The notes below the pieces were generated by a model. It saw nothing but the letters and a program-made list of their open reading frames with translations. It had not been told where the DNA came from and made no database searches. This document shows positions 46,074 to 55,243 of a stretch of DNA of 64,000 nt, piece by piece. The position numbers were made by a program, and so were the translations under genes. The stretch's first letter is position 1. The number at the start of each line of letters is the position of its first letter. The stretch lies in contig NZ_KK069996.1 of NCBI RefSeq assembly GCF_000576425.1, positions 108,650-172,649 on the forward strand, given 5' to 3'. The stretch is from Brachybacterium phenoliresistens. GTDB lineage: Bacteria; Actinomycetota; Actinomycetes; Actinomycetales; Dermabacteraceae.

Positions 46074-47219
46074 TCAGTCCAGGGTGGTCCAGTCCAGCAC
46101 GACCTTGCCGGCCGCGCCGGAGCGCGCGATCTCGTAGCCGCGCTCCCAGTCCTGCGCGGGCAGGACGTCGGTCACGGTCGCGAGGATCGTCTCGCGCAGG
46201 GGACGGGAGGTGGTGAGCATCGCGGACATGACGTTCCAGGTCTCGAACATCTCGCGGCCGTAGATGCCCTGCAGGGTGAGCATGCGGGTGACCACGGCGG
46301 TCCAGTCGATCTCGAACTGCCGCGAGGGCAGCCCCAGCAGGGCGATCCTCCCGCCGTGGTTCATGTTCTCGATCATCTCCTGGAGGGCCGCCGCCTGTCC
46401 GGAGATCTCCATCCCCACGTCGAAGCCCTCGCGCATGCCCAGCTCCTCCTGGGCATGGCGCACACGGGTGCGCGAGACGTCCACGATGACGTCCGCCCCG
46501 GCACGGCGCGCCATCTCCAGGCGGTGGGCGGCGACATCGGTGACGGTGATGTAGCGGGCACCGGCGTGGCGCGCGACAGCCACGGCCATCTGGCCGATCG
46601 GCCCCGCGCCGGTGATCAGCACGTCCTCGCCCACGAGCGGGAACTTCAGGGCCGTGTGCACGGCATTGCCGAGGGGGTCGAAGACCGCGCCCAGCTCCGG
46701 CACGATCACCTCCTCGCCGCCGTCGTGCTCATGGACCCACACGTTGAAATGGGGGATCGTCACGTACTGGGCGAAGGCGCCGTCGCGCTGGACCCCGACC
46801 GAACGCACCCGGATGCACATCTGCTTGCGGCCGGCACGGCAGTTGCGGCAGGTGCCGCAGACGACATGCCCCTCGCCGGAGACGCGGTCGCCGATGCGCA
46901 CGTCGTGGACGTCCGCGCCGACCTCCACGACCTCGCCGTAGAACTCGTGGCCGGGGGTGAAGGGCACGGTGTCGCACATCGCCCGGGCGGAGGCGTCCCA
47001 GGCAAGGATGTGCAGGTCCGTCCCGCAGATCCCGGTGCGCATCACCCGCACCGTGACGTCGAAGGGCCCGCAGCCGGGCAGGGGGACCTCGGCGAGCTCG
47101 AGTCCCGGCCCGGGGCCGGTCTTGCGGAGGGCGATCATGGTGCGTCCCGTCGCGGCGCCCGGGGTGCTGGGCGTCGTGAGGGCGTGCGCGCCGTCGGTTC
47201 TCGACATGGGCGGGCTCAT
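46074..47219 (-). CDS. tdh: L-threonine 3-dehydrogenase
   Basis: The zinc alcohol-dehydrogenase-family product oxidises L-threonine to 2-amino-3-ketobutyrate. It shows the catalytic zinc site CGTDLHI and GHEFYGEVVEVG, the structural zinc cluster CGTCRNCRAGRKQMC, and the NAD site ITGAGPIGQMAVAVA. Homologues begin near MIALRKTGPG (47138); two upstream ATGs (47207, 47219) add 23-27 residues. I give 47219 since TGGAG adjoins it, but the start is uncertain. Minus-strand -10 TAAGCT (47256-47251) fits. Confidence 0.92.
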   Translation of the reverse strand: MSPPMSRTDGAHALTTPSTPGAATGRTMIALRKTGPGPGLELAEVPLPGCGPFDVTVRVMRTGICGTDLHILAWDASARAMCDTVPFTPGHEFYGEVVEVGADVHDVRIGDRVSGEGHVVCGTCRNCRAGRKQMCIRVRSVGVQRDGAFAQYVTIPHFNVWVHEHDGGEEVIVPELGAVFDPLGNAVHTALKFPLVGEDVLITGAGPIGQMAVAVARHAGARYITVTDVAAHRLEMARRAGADVIVDVSRTRVRHAQEELGMREGFDVGMEISGQAAALQEMIENMNHGGRIALLGLPSRQFEIDWTAVVTRMLTLQGIYGREMFETWNVMSAMLTTSRPLRETILATVTDVLPAQDWERGYEIARSGAAGKVVLDWTTLD

Positions 47220-47293
47220 CTCCAGGGGTGGTGTCTCCAGTGACGACCCGAGCTTACTGGCTGCGCACAGCTGCGCAGTGCAGCCCCCGCCCG

Positions 47294-48307
47294 TCACCTC
47301 CACGCAGCGGGCTGGGCGCCTCGACGGGCGTCGATGCGGCCGGCGGGCCACAGCGTCCGACGCCCGTCCCATCCGTTCTCCCGCAGCGCCTCGTCGATCC
47401 GCCGGACCGCCCGACGGCAGCGGACCTCGAGGTCCGCATCGCAGATCATCAGCTCGACCCATCCGTTCCGGCGCAGCGCATCGGAGCCGCGCAGCCGCTG
47501 CTGGTGCTGATGGGGCGTCTCCTCCTCCGCCTCGGTCGGCACGTGCTGCGCGGCCACGGCGTACCGGTCCCACCGCAGGTGGCGAGCGGCGAGCGCCGTC
47601 CCGTCCGCTCCGTGGATCGTCATGTTCAGGGCGGGCTCCGGCAGTCGGGCTCGCTCGAGCGCCAGCCGCAGCAGCGTCTGTTCCGTGGAGCCGGCACCGA
47701 TCCGTACGTGGGAGAGCGCCTCGCCGGCGGCCACGGAGCCCGGCCGGGGCCCCGTGGCCTGGAGGATGGCTCCGAGGTCGCGCATCGTCCTCCGCGCCCC
47801 TTCCCGGCGGGCCGGTGCCCGCCGCACCAGAAAGTCCCCGATCACGACGAGTGCGTCCAGATCGAGGACCGAGGCGAGGTCCAGGAAGGTGCGCTCGGGT
47901 GAGGTCGCCACCACGCCATCGACCTCGGTCCGATGCTGCGGGGGAACATCGCTGCGCCGTGCACGAATTCCCTGACGCCGGAGCGGCGCCCCCAGCATGG
48001 GGATGCACATCTCCAGCGGAGTCTCGATGGTCCACGAGTCCAGTCCGAGCCCCGGGGGCAGCGGCATGCGGTGCAGGCGCGCCGCGGACAGCCCGGCAAC
48101 GACGGCATCGGGCAGATCCGCCTGCAGCGCGATCGCGATATCGACCTCGCCGGTCGTCTCACCGCGGACCCGATGCAGTCCGCGACCGATGGACTCCACC
48201 GCAGAACTCTGCAGCCGCTTCGCAGTCACCCCGAGGCGCAGCGCCTGACGGGTCGTGAATGCCGCGGCTATCAGCTGAGGAGGGAGCGGGGCTGGGGGCC
48301 TGGCCAT
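47294..48307 (-). CDS. AbiEi-like HTH / degenerate DUF559-type protein
   Basis: The 337-residue product starts with an AbiEi-antitoxin-like winged HTH (AAAFTTRQALRLGVTAKRLQSSAV, then GRGLHRVRG) and has a PERTFLDLASVLDLDALVVIGDFL middle, typical of actinobacterial AbiEi/DUF559 hybrids. The C-terminal endonuclease-like part (DRYAVAAQHVPTEAEEETPHQHQQR ... NGWVELMI, pattern split) lacks the usual E-x-D-G core, so it may be nuclease-dead. No AbiEii toxin partner lies on either side. Codon use is less GC3-biased than in neighbours. Confidence 0.6.
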   Translation of the reverse strand: MARPPAPLPPQLIAAAFTTRQALRLGVTAKRLQSSAVESIGRGLHRVRGETTGEVDIAIALQADLPDAVVAGLSAARLHRMPLPPGLGLDSWTIETPLEMCIPMLGAPLRRQGIRARRSDVPPQHRTEVDGVVATSPERTFLDLASVLDLDALVVIGDFLVRRAPARREGARRTMRDLGAILQATGPRPGSVAAGEALSHVRIGAGSTEQTLLRLALERARLPEPALNMTIHGADGTALAARHLRWDRYAVAAQHVPTEAEEETPHQHQQRLRGSDALRRNGWVELMICDADLEVRCRRAVRRIDEALRENGWDGRRTLWPAGRIDARRGAQPAAWR

Positions 48308-48806
48308 GCCCCCAGCAGACCACGCCCCTCCCCACGCTCCCGCGGACCATCCACATCGCGCAGGTCGGGAGCTCGCCATCGGTGCTGTCCACGACCAGGT
48401 TCGTCGCGTGCCCCTCTCGCGGTCGGCCGGTCCACCCGCCGGCGTCCAGCTTGTGCCTCCAGCGGGACCGTGCCGGGGCCTGCTGGCCGAGGCGATGGGT
48501 TCCTGCGCGCTTCGGATCACTGATCGATTTCATCCCTCATCCCGCAGTTTTGAGGGGTGTGATCGATCAGCCATCCCCAGGCTCTCGACACCGACATCCC
48601 CAGGAAGGCTCGCGGCGCCGAGAATCCCTCGCTGGCTCGCAGGACCGCCATCTCCCAGCAGGTTGTCGTTCCAATTCCCCGGAACAGATCTCCCGCGTCG
48701 CCGGAGCCCACCATTCGGGTGCGAGGTTCCCGCACCTCGGGCTCCGGTCTGCGCATCGCGCGGGCGGCGCCCGGATATCGGGAGGCGCGGCTCTGCGCCG
48801 GGGATC
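48308..48806. other. Half-kilobase gap without a supported gene
   Basis: Between the AbiEi-like gene and the hrpA promoter no frame on either strand has convincing start, codon bias or homology. GC content is visibly lower than in flanking genes. The one structure I see is the long dyad at 48521-48569. It could be a decayed gene or element. Confidence 0.6.
48521..48569. repeat. Long imperfect inverted repeat in the gap
   Basis: Arms 48521-48540 and 48550-48569 match at about 16 of 20 positions (outer TGATCGAT/ATCGATCA and inner CCCTCA/TGAGGG identical), with a 9-nt loop. It is not next to a gene end, so it is no ordinary terminator. Confidence 0.7.
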
Positions 48807-48812
48807 TAGAGT
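48807..48812 (+). promoter_or_regulatory. -10 box of hrpA, near-leaderless
   Basis: TAGAGT followed by eight bases and the ATG at 48821. Confidence 0.55.
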
Positions 48813-48820
48813 GGTGCACC

Positions 48821-51800
48821 ATGACCGAGCGCCCCGCCACCCCGACGACCCCGGGGGTCGACGCCCCCGTGATCACCTATCCGGCGGACCTCCCGGTCTC
48901 CCAGCGCAGGGACGACATCCAGGCGGCGATCCGCGAGCACCAGGTCGTCGTGATCGCCGGCGCCACGGGCTCGGGCAAGACGACCCAGATCCCGAAGATG
49001 CTGCTCGAGCTGGGCTACGGCACGCGCGGGAAGCTCATCGGCCACACCCAGCCCCGTCGCATCGCCGCCCGCTCGGTGGCGCAGCGCATCGCCTCGGAGC
49101 TGGGGGAGAAGCTCGGCGAGGGCACGGTCGGGTACCAGGTCCGCTTCACCCGCGAGGTCGCCCGCGGCGCCCGCCTGAAGCTCATGACCGACGGCATCCT
49201 CATGGCGGAGATCGCCCATGACCGCCTGCTGAAGCGGTACGACGCGATCATCATCGACGAGGCCCACGAGCGCTCGCTCACCATCGACGTGATCCTCGGC
49301 TACCTGCGGCAGATCCTGCCCGAGCGTCCCGACCTGAAGATCATCGTCACCTCCGCGACCATCGACCCGGAGCGGTTCGCCGAGCACTTCGCCGAGCGAC
49401 GTCCCTCGGGGGAGACCCGTCCCGCCCCGATCGTCGAGGTCTCCGGGCGGACCTATCCCGTCGAGATCCGGTACCGGCCGCTGGTGCTCGAGCCCGAGCT
49501 GGAGGACGACGACGAGCTCGAGGACGTCCACTCCGTCGAGCGCGACCTCGGCCAGGCGATCACGGACGCGGTGGACGAGCTGGTGGCCGAGGGGCCCGGC
49601 GACATCCTCGTGTTCCTCCCGGGCGAGCGGGAGATCCGGGAGATCCAGGAGACCCTCCAGGCCCATCTGACCCGGCCGGGGCGCAGCGGCCGCGGACGGC
49701 TGCCGATGGAGGTCCTGCCCCTGTTCGGGCGGCTCTCCGCCGCCGACCAGCAGCGGATCTTCACCCCGCGCGCGCAGGGCACCTCCCGCCGCATCGTGCT
49801 GGCGACCAACGTCGCCGAGACGTCGCTGACCGTCCCCGGCATCACCTACGTCGTCGACTCCGGGCTCGCACGCATCTCGCGCTACTCCCAGCGCACCAAG
49901 GTCCAGCGTCTTCCCATCGAGCCGATCTCGCAGGCCAGCGCCAACCAGCGCTCGGGCCGATCGGGCCGCACCGCCCCCGGCGTGGCGATCCGCCTGTACT
50001 CGCAGGAGGACTTCGAGACCCGCCCCGAGTACACCGAGCCGGAGATCCTGCGCACCTCCCTGGCCTCCGTCGTGCTGCTCATGACCAGCCTCGGCCTGGG
50101 GGACGTGGAATCCTTCCCCTTCGTCGAGCCGCCGGCCTCGCGGGCCGTCACCGACGGCGTGCGCCTGCTCGAGGAGCTGCGCGCCATCGAGCCGGCGCCC
50201 GAGGCCCCCGGCGGGCGCCGCCTGACCGACATCGGCCGCCGCCTCGCCCGCTTCCCGCTGGACCCGCGCCTGGCGCGCATGCTCATCGAGGCGGACCGCC
50301 TCGGCGCGCTGCGCGAGGTGCTCATCATCGTCGCCGGGCTGTCGATCCAGGACCCGCGCGAGCGGCCGCTGGGCCAGGAGCAGCAGGCCCGCGAGAAGCA
50401 CAAGCGCTTCGAGGACGAGACCAGCGACTTCCTGTCCTACCTCAACCTCTGGAACCATCTCGAGGAGCGCCGCCGGGAGCTGTCCGGCTCCGCCTTCCGC
50501 CGCGAGGTCCGTGCCGATCACCTGCACTACCTGCGGATCCGCGAATGGTGGGACCTGCACCAGCAGCTGCGGGAGATGGCCAAGGACGCCGAGCTGCACA
50601 CCAGCTCGAACGATGCGAGCTCCCTGGCGATCCATCAGTCGCTGCTGGCGGGGCTGCTCAGCCACATCGGCCTCTACCAGGAGCGCCATCGCGAGTACGA
50701 CGGCGCCCGCGGAGCCCGGTTCGCGCTGTGGCCCGGCTCTGCGCTCGCCAAGAAGCGTCCCGACCTGGTGATGGTCTCCGAGCTGGTGGAGACCAGCCGG
50801 CTGTGGGGGCGCACCGCCGCGAAGATCGACGCCGAATGGGTCGAGGAGATCGGCGCGCATGTGGTGCGCCGCTCGTACTCCGCCCCGCACTGGTCCTCGA
50901 AGCGTGCCAGCGCCATGGCCCACGAGAAGGTCACCCTCTACGGCGTGCAGATCGTCGCGGACCGCGTGACCAGCTACGGGAAGGTCGATCCGGAGCTCTC
51001 CCGGGACATCTTCATCCAGAACGCCCTGGTCGAGGGCGACTGGACGACCCGGCACCATTTCTTCCGCGACAACCGGGCGCTGATCGCCCGGCTCGAGGAG
51101 CTCGAGGCCAAGACCCGCCGCCGCGACCTGCTGATCAGCGACGAGCAGCTGTTCCGCTTCTACGACGCCCGGATCCCCGCCACGGTGCTCTCGGGCCGCC
51201 ACTTCGACGCGTGGTGGAAGAAGCAGCGCCACGAGACCCCGGACCTGCTGACCCTCACCGAGCAGGACCTGCTGGACCCGGATGCGGATCTCGCCGGCGT
51301 GGCCCGGGACTTCCCCGACACCTGGGTGCAGGGCGACCTGACCCTGCCGCTGCGCTACTCCTTCGGGGAGGTCGGGGCGCAGGGCAGCGACGGCGTCACC
51401 GCGACGATCCCGCTCGCGGTGCTCAACCGCGTCGAGGAGCGCGGCTTCGACTGGCTGGTCCCGGGGATGCGCGAGGAGCTGGTCACCGAGCTGATCCGCT
51501 CCCTGCCCAAGGCGATCCGCCGCCACCTGGTGCCCGCGCCCGAGCGCGCCAAGGCGGTCGCCGCCACCCTGCACGAGGACGACCCCGATGCGGGGGAGCC
51601 CTTCGTCGAGGCGGTCGCCGACGAGCTGGTCGCCCTGCCGGGCGTGCCGCAGGACCTGCCCCTGTACGGCAGGGAGTTCGACCTGTCCCGCCTGCCCGCG
51701 CACCTGCGCATGCACTTCCGCGTGGTGGACTCCCGCGGCAAGGAGATCGGCACCGGCGATGACCTCGCCGCCCTGAAGAAGCGCCTCGCCCAGCGTGTGC

Positions 51801-52705
51801 GCACCTCCGTCTCCCAGGCGGGCGACGACCTCGCCCGCACGGCGCTGGACGCCTTCCCGGCCGACGGCGTCCCGGCGGTGCACCGCTCGAGCGTGGGCGG
51901 GATGACGGTGACCGGCTATCCGGCGCTGGTGGCCCGGCGCGGCGCGGACGGCCGCGTGGACCGCGTGGACCTGCAGGTCCTCGCGAGCGCCGAGGAGCAG
52001 GCGCTGAAGCATCGCGACGGCGTGATCGCACTCATCGACCGGGAGCTGCACCCGGACCTCGGGGAGGTGCTGGGCGCCCTGCCCAACCCGACGAAGCTCG
52101 CCGTGGCGTCCTCGCCCTACCCCTCGACCCCGGCGCTGCTGGCCGATGCCTCCCGCGCGGCCGTCGACGCCCTGCTGGGCCAGGAGCCGATCCGCGACCG
52201 CGCCGCCTTCGACGCGGCGCTCGCCCGGATCCGCGCCGAGCACACCGACCTCGCCGCGGAGACGGTGCGCCGCGCGGCCGCGGCGCTCGCGGCCAACGCG
52301 CGGCTGCAGCGGTCCGTCTCCCGGGTGTCCTCCCTCGCCCTGCTGGACCGCCTCACCCAGATCCGCGCCCATGCCGAGGCGCTGCTGGGGGACGGGTTCA
52401 TCTCCCGCACCGGCACCGAGCGGATCGGGGACCTGGAGCGCTACCTGCGGGCCGACGAGATCCGGCTGGAGAAGATGCAGGACAACCCGCGCCGCGACGA
52501 GCAGCTCGCCTGGCAGGTCGCCGACCTCGAGCAGCTGTGGGCCCGCACCCGCGAGAAGCTGTCCCCGGCGCGCCGGGCCGAGCCCGACGCCCGGGAGATC
52601 CCCTGGCTTCTCGAGGAGCTGCGGGTGAGCCTGTTCGCGCAGACCCTGGGCACGCGCCGGACCGTCTCCGACACCCGGATCCGCAAGGCGATCGCCGCGC
52701 TCTGA
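48821..52705 (+). CDS. hrpA: ATP-dependent RNA helicase HrpA
   Basis: The 1294-residue DEAH-box helicase has motif I GATGSGKTTQIP (about 47-58), motif II DEAHERSL, motif III VTSATIDPERFAEHF, motif VI QRSGRSGRTAPG, the HA2/OB region and the long C-terminal DUF3418 domain typical of bacterial HrpA. HrpA unwinds mRNA structures and rescues collided ribosomes in E. coli. Start chosen by the promoter; the longer frame begins in the gap. Confidence 0.95.
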   Translation: MTERPATPTTPGVDAPVITYPADLPVSQRRDDIQAAIREHQVVVIAGATGSGKTTQIPKMLLELGYGTRGKLIGHTQPRRIAARSVAQRIASELGEKLGEGTVGYQVRFTREVARGARLKLMTDGILMAEIAHDRLLKRYDAIIIDEAHERSLTIDVILGYLRQILPERPDLKIIVTSATIDPERFAEHFAERRPSGETRPAPIVEVSGRTYPVEIRYRPLVLEPELEDDDELEDVHSVERDLGQAITDAVDELVAEGPGDILVFLPGEREIREIQETLQAHLTRPGRSGRGRLPMEVLPLFGRLSAADQQRIFTPRAQGTSRRIVLATNVAETSLTVPGITYVVDSGLARISRYSQRTKVQRLPIEPISQASANQRSGRSGRTAPGVAIRLYSQEDFETRPEYTEPEILRTSLASVVLLMTSLGLGDVESFPFVEPPASRAVTDGVRLLEELRAIEPAPEAPGGRRLTDIGRRLARFPLDPRLARMLIEADRLGALREVLIIVAGLSIQDPRERPLGQEQQAREKHKRFEDETSDFLSYLNLWNHLEERRRELSGSAFRREVRADHLHYLRIREWWDLHQQLREMAKDAELHTSSNDASSLAIHQSLLAGLLSHIGLYQERHREYDGARGARFALWPGSALAKKRPDLVMVSELVETSRLWGRTAAKIDAEWVEEIGAHVVRRSYSAPHWSSKRASAMAHEKVTLYGVQIVADRVTSYGKVDPELSRDIFIQNALVEGDWTTRHHFFRDNRALIARLEELEAKTRRRDLLISDEQLFRFYDARIPATVLSGRHFDAWWKKQRHETPDLLTLTEQDLLDPDADLAGVARDFPDTWVQGDLTLPLRYSFGEVGAQGSDGVTATIPLAVLNRVEERGFDWLVPGMREELVTELIRSLPKAIRRHLVPAPERAKAVAATLHEDDPDAGEPFVEAVADELVALPGVPQDLPLYGREFDLSRLPAHLRMHFRVVDSRGKEIGTGDDLAALKKRLAQRVRTSVSQAGDDLARTALDAFPADGVPAVHRSSVGGMTVTGYPALVARRGADGRVDRVDLQVLASAEEQALKHRDGVIALIDRELHPDLGEVLGALPNPTKLAVASSPYPSTPALLADASRAAVDALLGQEPIRDRAAFDAALARIRAEHTDLAAETVRRAAAALAANARLQRSVSRVSSLALLDRLTQIRAHAEALLGDGFISRTGTERIGDLERYLRADEIRLEKMQDNPRRDEQLAWQVADLEQLWARTREKLSPARRAEPDAREIPWLLEELRVSLFAQTLGTRRTVSDTRIRKAIAAL

Positions 52706-52769
52706 CGGCGCGCTCCGACGGGTCGGCATCCGGTGCGCCGTCGGGGTCCGGGACGGCCCGCCGGGCCGC

Positions 52770-52775
52770 TACCAT
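52770..52775 (+). promoter_or_regulatory. -10 box, probable leaderless start of malic enzyme
   Basis: TACCAT followed by six bases and the ATG at 52782. Confidence 0.65.
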
Positions 52776-52781
52776 CGGGAC

Positions 52782-54239
52782 ATGTCACCGACGCCATCTG
52801 TGAGCTACTCCATCACCATTCGCCTCGAGTTCGCCGCCCGCTCGGCCGCGGTCAGCGACATCACCGGAAGGATCGAGGAGCACGGCGCCTCGGTCACCGC
52901 GCTGGACGTCTCCGCCTCGGGGCCCGAGCGCATGCGGGCGGACATCACCGTCCTCACCGCCGGCCACGACCATGCCATGGAGGTCGTGGACTCCCTCAAG
53001 GAGCTCGACGGGGTCGAGCTGGGCAAGGTCTCCGACCGCACCTTCCTCGCCCACCTCGGCGGCAAGCTCACCGTCGAGTCGAAGGTCCCGATCCGCCACC
53101 GCGACGACCTCTCGATGGTCTACACCCCCGGCGTGGCGCGCGTGGTCAAGGCCATCGCCGAGCACCCGGAGGACGCCCGGCGCCTGACCATCAAGCGCAA
53201 CACGGTCGCGGTCGTCACCGACGGCTCCGCGATCCTGGGCCTGGGGGATCTGGGCCCGCTGGCCGCGATGCCCGTGATGGAGGGCAAGGCCGCGCTGTTC
53301 AAGCGCTTCGCGGGCATCGACGCCTTCCCCATCTGCCTGGACGCGCACACGGTGGACGAGATCGTCGCCCACGTGAAGGCGATCGCCCCCGTGTTCGCCG
53401 GGATCAACCTCGAGGACATCTCCGCGCCGCGCTGCTTCGAGATCGAGGACCGTCTGCGCTCCGAGCTGGACATCCCCGTGTTCCACGACGACCAGCACGG
53501 CACCGCGATCGTGGTGGTGGCCGCGCTGCGCAACGCCCTGCGCGTGGTGTCCAAGGACATCGAGTCGGCGCGCATCGTGCTCTCGGGGGCGGGCGCCGCA
53601 GGCACCGCGATCCTGCGCCTGCTGCGGGCCGCCGGGGCGCGCGACGTCGTCGTCACCGACATCCACGGGATCGTCCACGAGGACCGCGAGCAGCTCGACG
53701 GCCGCCTGCCGTGGATCGCGGAGGTCACCAACCGCCGCGGCCTCACCGGCACGCTGCAGGACGCGATCGCGGGGGCCGATGTGTTCATCGGCGTCAGCGC
53801 CGGCAACATCCTCACCGCGGAGGACGTCGCCACCATGGCCGAGCGGTCGGTCGTCTTCGCGATGGCGAACCCGACCCCGGAGATCGACCCGATCGAGGCG
53901 TCCAAGCACGCCGAGGTGGTGGCGACCGGCCGCAGCGACTTCGCCAACCAGATCAACAACGTGCTCGCCTTCCCCGGCGTCTTCCGCGGCCTGCTGGACG
54001 CGCATGCGACCGACGTCAGCGACCGCATGCTGCTGGCCGCCGCCGAGGCGCTGGCCGACGTGGTCCACCCCGACGAGCTGAACCCGACGTACATCGTCCC
54101 CAGCGTCTTCCACGAGGGCGTGACGAAGGCGGTCGCCACCGCCGTCGAGCAGGTGGCCCGCGAGGAGGCCGGCACGGTGGACACGATCACCGGCACCATG
54201 AAGGCGGTCTACGCCGACGAGATCACCCTCGAGGGCTGA
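52782..54239 (+). CDS. NAD(P)-dependent malic enzyme with N-terminal ACT domain
   Basis: Malic enzyme decarboxylates malate to pyruvate, linking the TCA cycle and glycolysis. The 485-residue product has an ACT-type regulatory domain (about 1-85), the malic domain ([56 protein letters not shown]) and an NAD domain ([16 protein letters not shown]). ACT domains bind amino acids, so allosteric control is likely. Its last 17 bp overlap the convergent vanZ-like gene. Confidence 0.93.
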   Translation: MSPTPSVSYSITIRLEFAARSAAVSDITGRIEEHGASVTALDVSASGPERMRADITVLTAGHDHAMEVVDSLKELDGVELGKVSDRTFLAHLGGKLTVESKVPIRHRDDLSMVYTPGVARVVKAIAEHPEDARRLTIKRNTVAVVTDGSAILGLGDLGPLAAMPVMEGKAALFKRFAGIDAFPICLDAHTVDEIVAHVKAIAPVFAGINLEDISAPRCFEIEDRLRSELDIPVFHDDQHGTAIVVVAALRNALRVVSKDIESARIVLSGAGAAGTAILRLLRAAGARDVVVTDIHGIVHEDREQLDGRLPWIAEVTNRRGLTGTLQDAIAGADVFIGVSAGNILTAEDVATMAERSVVFAMANPTPEIDPIEASKHAEVVATGRSDFANQINNVLAFPGVFRGLLDAHATDVSDRMLLAAAEALADVVHPDELNPTYIVPSVFHEGVTKAVATAVEQVAREEAGTVDTITGTMKAVYADEITLEG

Positions 54240-54624
54240 TCGCCGCCGGGCGCCGGGCCGCGGCCCGGCGCTCGAGCCACCACAGCAGCACGCCCAGCGC
54301 GATCCCGACGACATCGGCCATCACGTCGTCGGGATCGCCGCTGCGCAGAGGAGCGAGCAGCGCCTGCACGACCTCGATGAGCACGGCATGGCCGAGGGCG
54401 GCCACCACCACCCAGCCCATCGGGAAGCGGCGCCGCGGCGCGAGCACGCGGCCGGCCGCCCACACCGTCAGCGCGAACACCCCGATGTGCACGAGCTTGT
54501 CGGTCCCCGGCAGGGCATCGCCGCCGCCGGGGAGGTCCGGGACGCGCGGCAGGTAGAAGCCGATGTTCGCCACCAGGGCGAGGGCGAGGACGGCCAGTCG
54601 GGCGGGCGTGGGCTGCGGGCGCAT
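54223..54624 (-). CDS. VanZ-like membrane protein
   Basis: The 133-residue product has about four helices, the TDKLVHIGVFALTVW signature and GDPDDVMADVVGIALG, typical of the VanZ-like family. VanZ confers low teicoplanin resistance in enterococci; genomic VanZ-like proteins have no settled role. Monocistronic, divergent from the DUF3039 gene. Confidence 0.82.
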   Translation of the reverse strand: MRPQPTPARLAVLALALVANIGFYLPRVPDLPGGGDALPGTDKLVHIGVFALTVWAAGRVLAPRRRFPMGWVVVAALGHAVLIEVVQALLAPLRSGDPDDVMADVVGIALGVLLWWLERRAAARRPAAISPRG

Positions 54625-54630
54625 GCCCTG

Positions 54631-54636
54631 ATGGTA
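54631..54636 (-). promoter_or_regulatory. -10 box, probable leaderless start of the vanZ-like gene
   Basis: Minus-strand TACCAT followed by six bases and the ATG at 54624. Confidence 0.65.
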
Positions 54637-54696
54637 CGGAGGTCGAGGCGCTAGGCTCGGTCCATCCGTCCCGACCGCGACAGCGAGGAGCCTGCG

Positions 54697-55077
54697 ATGG
54701 CGTCGACCTCCGATCCCGACCGTCTCGACCCCTACCGCGCCGACCCCGGGGCCGCCCCCGGCTCGACCGCCGTGCTGGACCGGCAGGTCGCCGAGAAGGA
54801 GGCGACCACCGACGACGGCGACCACGACCGGTTCGCCCACTACGTGCGCAAGGACCGCATCACCCAGGCGGCCCTGGACGGCACGCCGGTGATCGCCCTG
54901 TGCGGCAAGGTGTGGGTCCCCGGGCGCGACCCCAAGAAGTACCCCGTCTGCCCGCAGTGCAAGGAGATCTACGACGGCATCCGCGAGCCGAACGACGGCG
55001 AGGGCGGCGGCTCCGGCAGCGGCTCCGGCGGTTCCGGCCGCGGCGGGTTCCGCGGTCTGTTCGGCGGGCGCCGCTGA
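54697..55077 (+). CDS. DUF3039 protein
   Basis: The 126-residue product has HDRFAHYVRKDRITQAALDGTPVIALCGKVWVPGRDP (split: core about 48-85) and KYPVCPQCKEIYDGI, with Cys at the CGK and CPQC positions likely binding zinc; the end is Gly/Ser-rich. DUF3039 proteins are actinobacterial, function unknown, and commonly sit before a DEAD helicase as here. GAGGAG lies 6 nt before the ATG; -10 TAGGCT at 54651. Confidence 0.88.
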   Translation: MASTSDPDRLDPYRADPGAAPGSTAVLDRQVAEKEATTDDGDHDRFAHYVRKDRITQAALDGTPVIALCGKVWVPGRDPKKYPVCPQCKEIYDGIREPNDGEGGGSGSGSGGSGRGGFRGLFGGRR

Positions 55078-55227
55078 CCCGCGCGGCCCTGCCGCCGAGG
55101 TCTCCGGCGCGTCCGCACGCGCGGCCGGTGGGCGCCCTGCCCGTCGGCCGCGAGCGCGCCAGAATCCTCACAGTTCCCGCCCCGCGATCCCGGGCATGCC
55201 GGTCCTCCGGAGGTCCGGGGGCGGCGG

Positions 55228-55233
55228 TACTGT
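55228..55233 (+). promoter_or_regulatory. -10 box of the DEAD helicase gene
   Basis: TACTGT, 10 bp before GTG 55244; a leader of only a few bases. Confidence 0.45.
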
Positions 55234-55243
55234 GGGGCACGCC

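Noticed and set aside
48806..52729. 1307-codon frame antisense to hrpA
   Set aside because: Shadow of the HrpA reading frame; low-complexity composition, no start signals, and it runs across the hrpA promoter.
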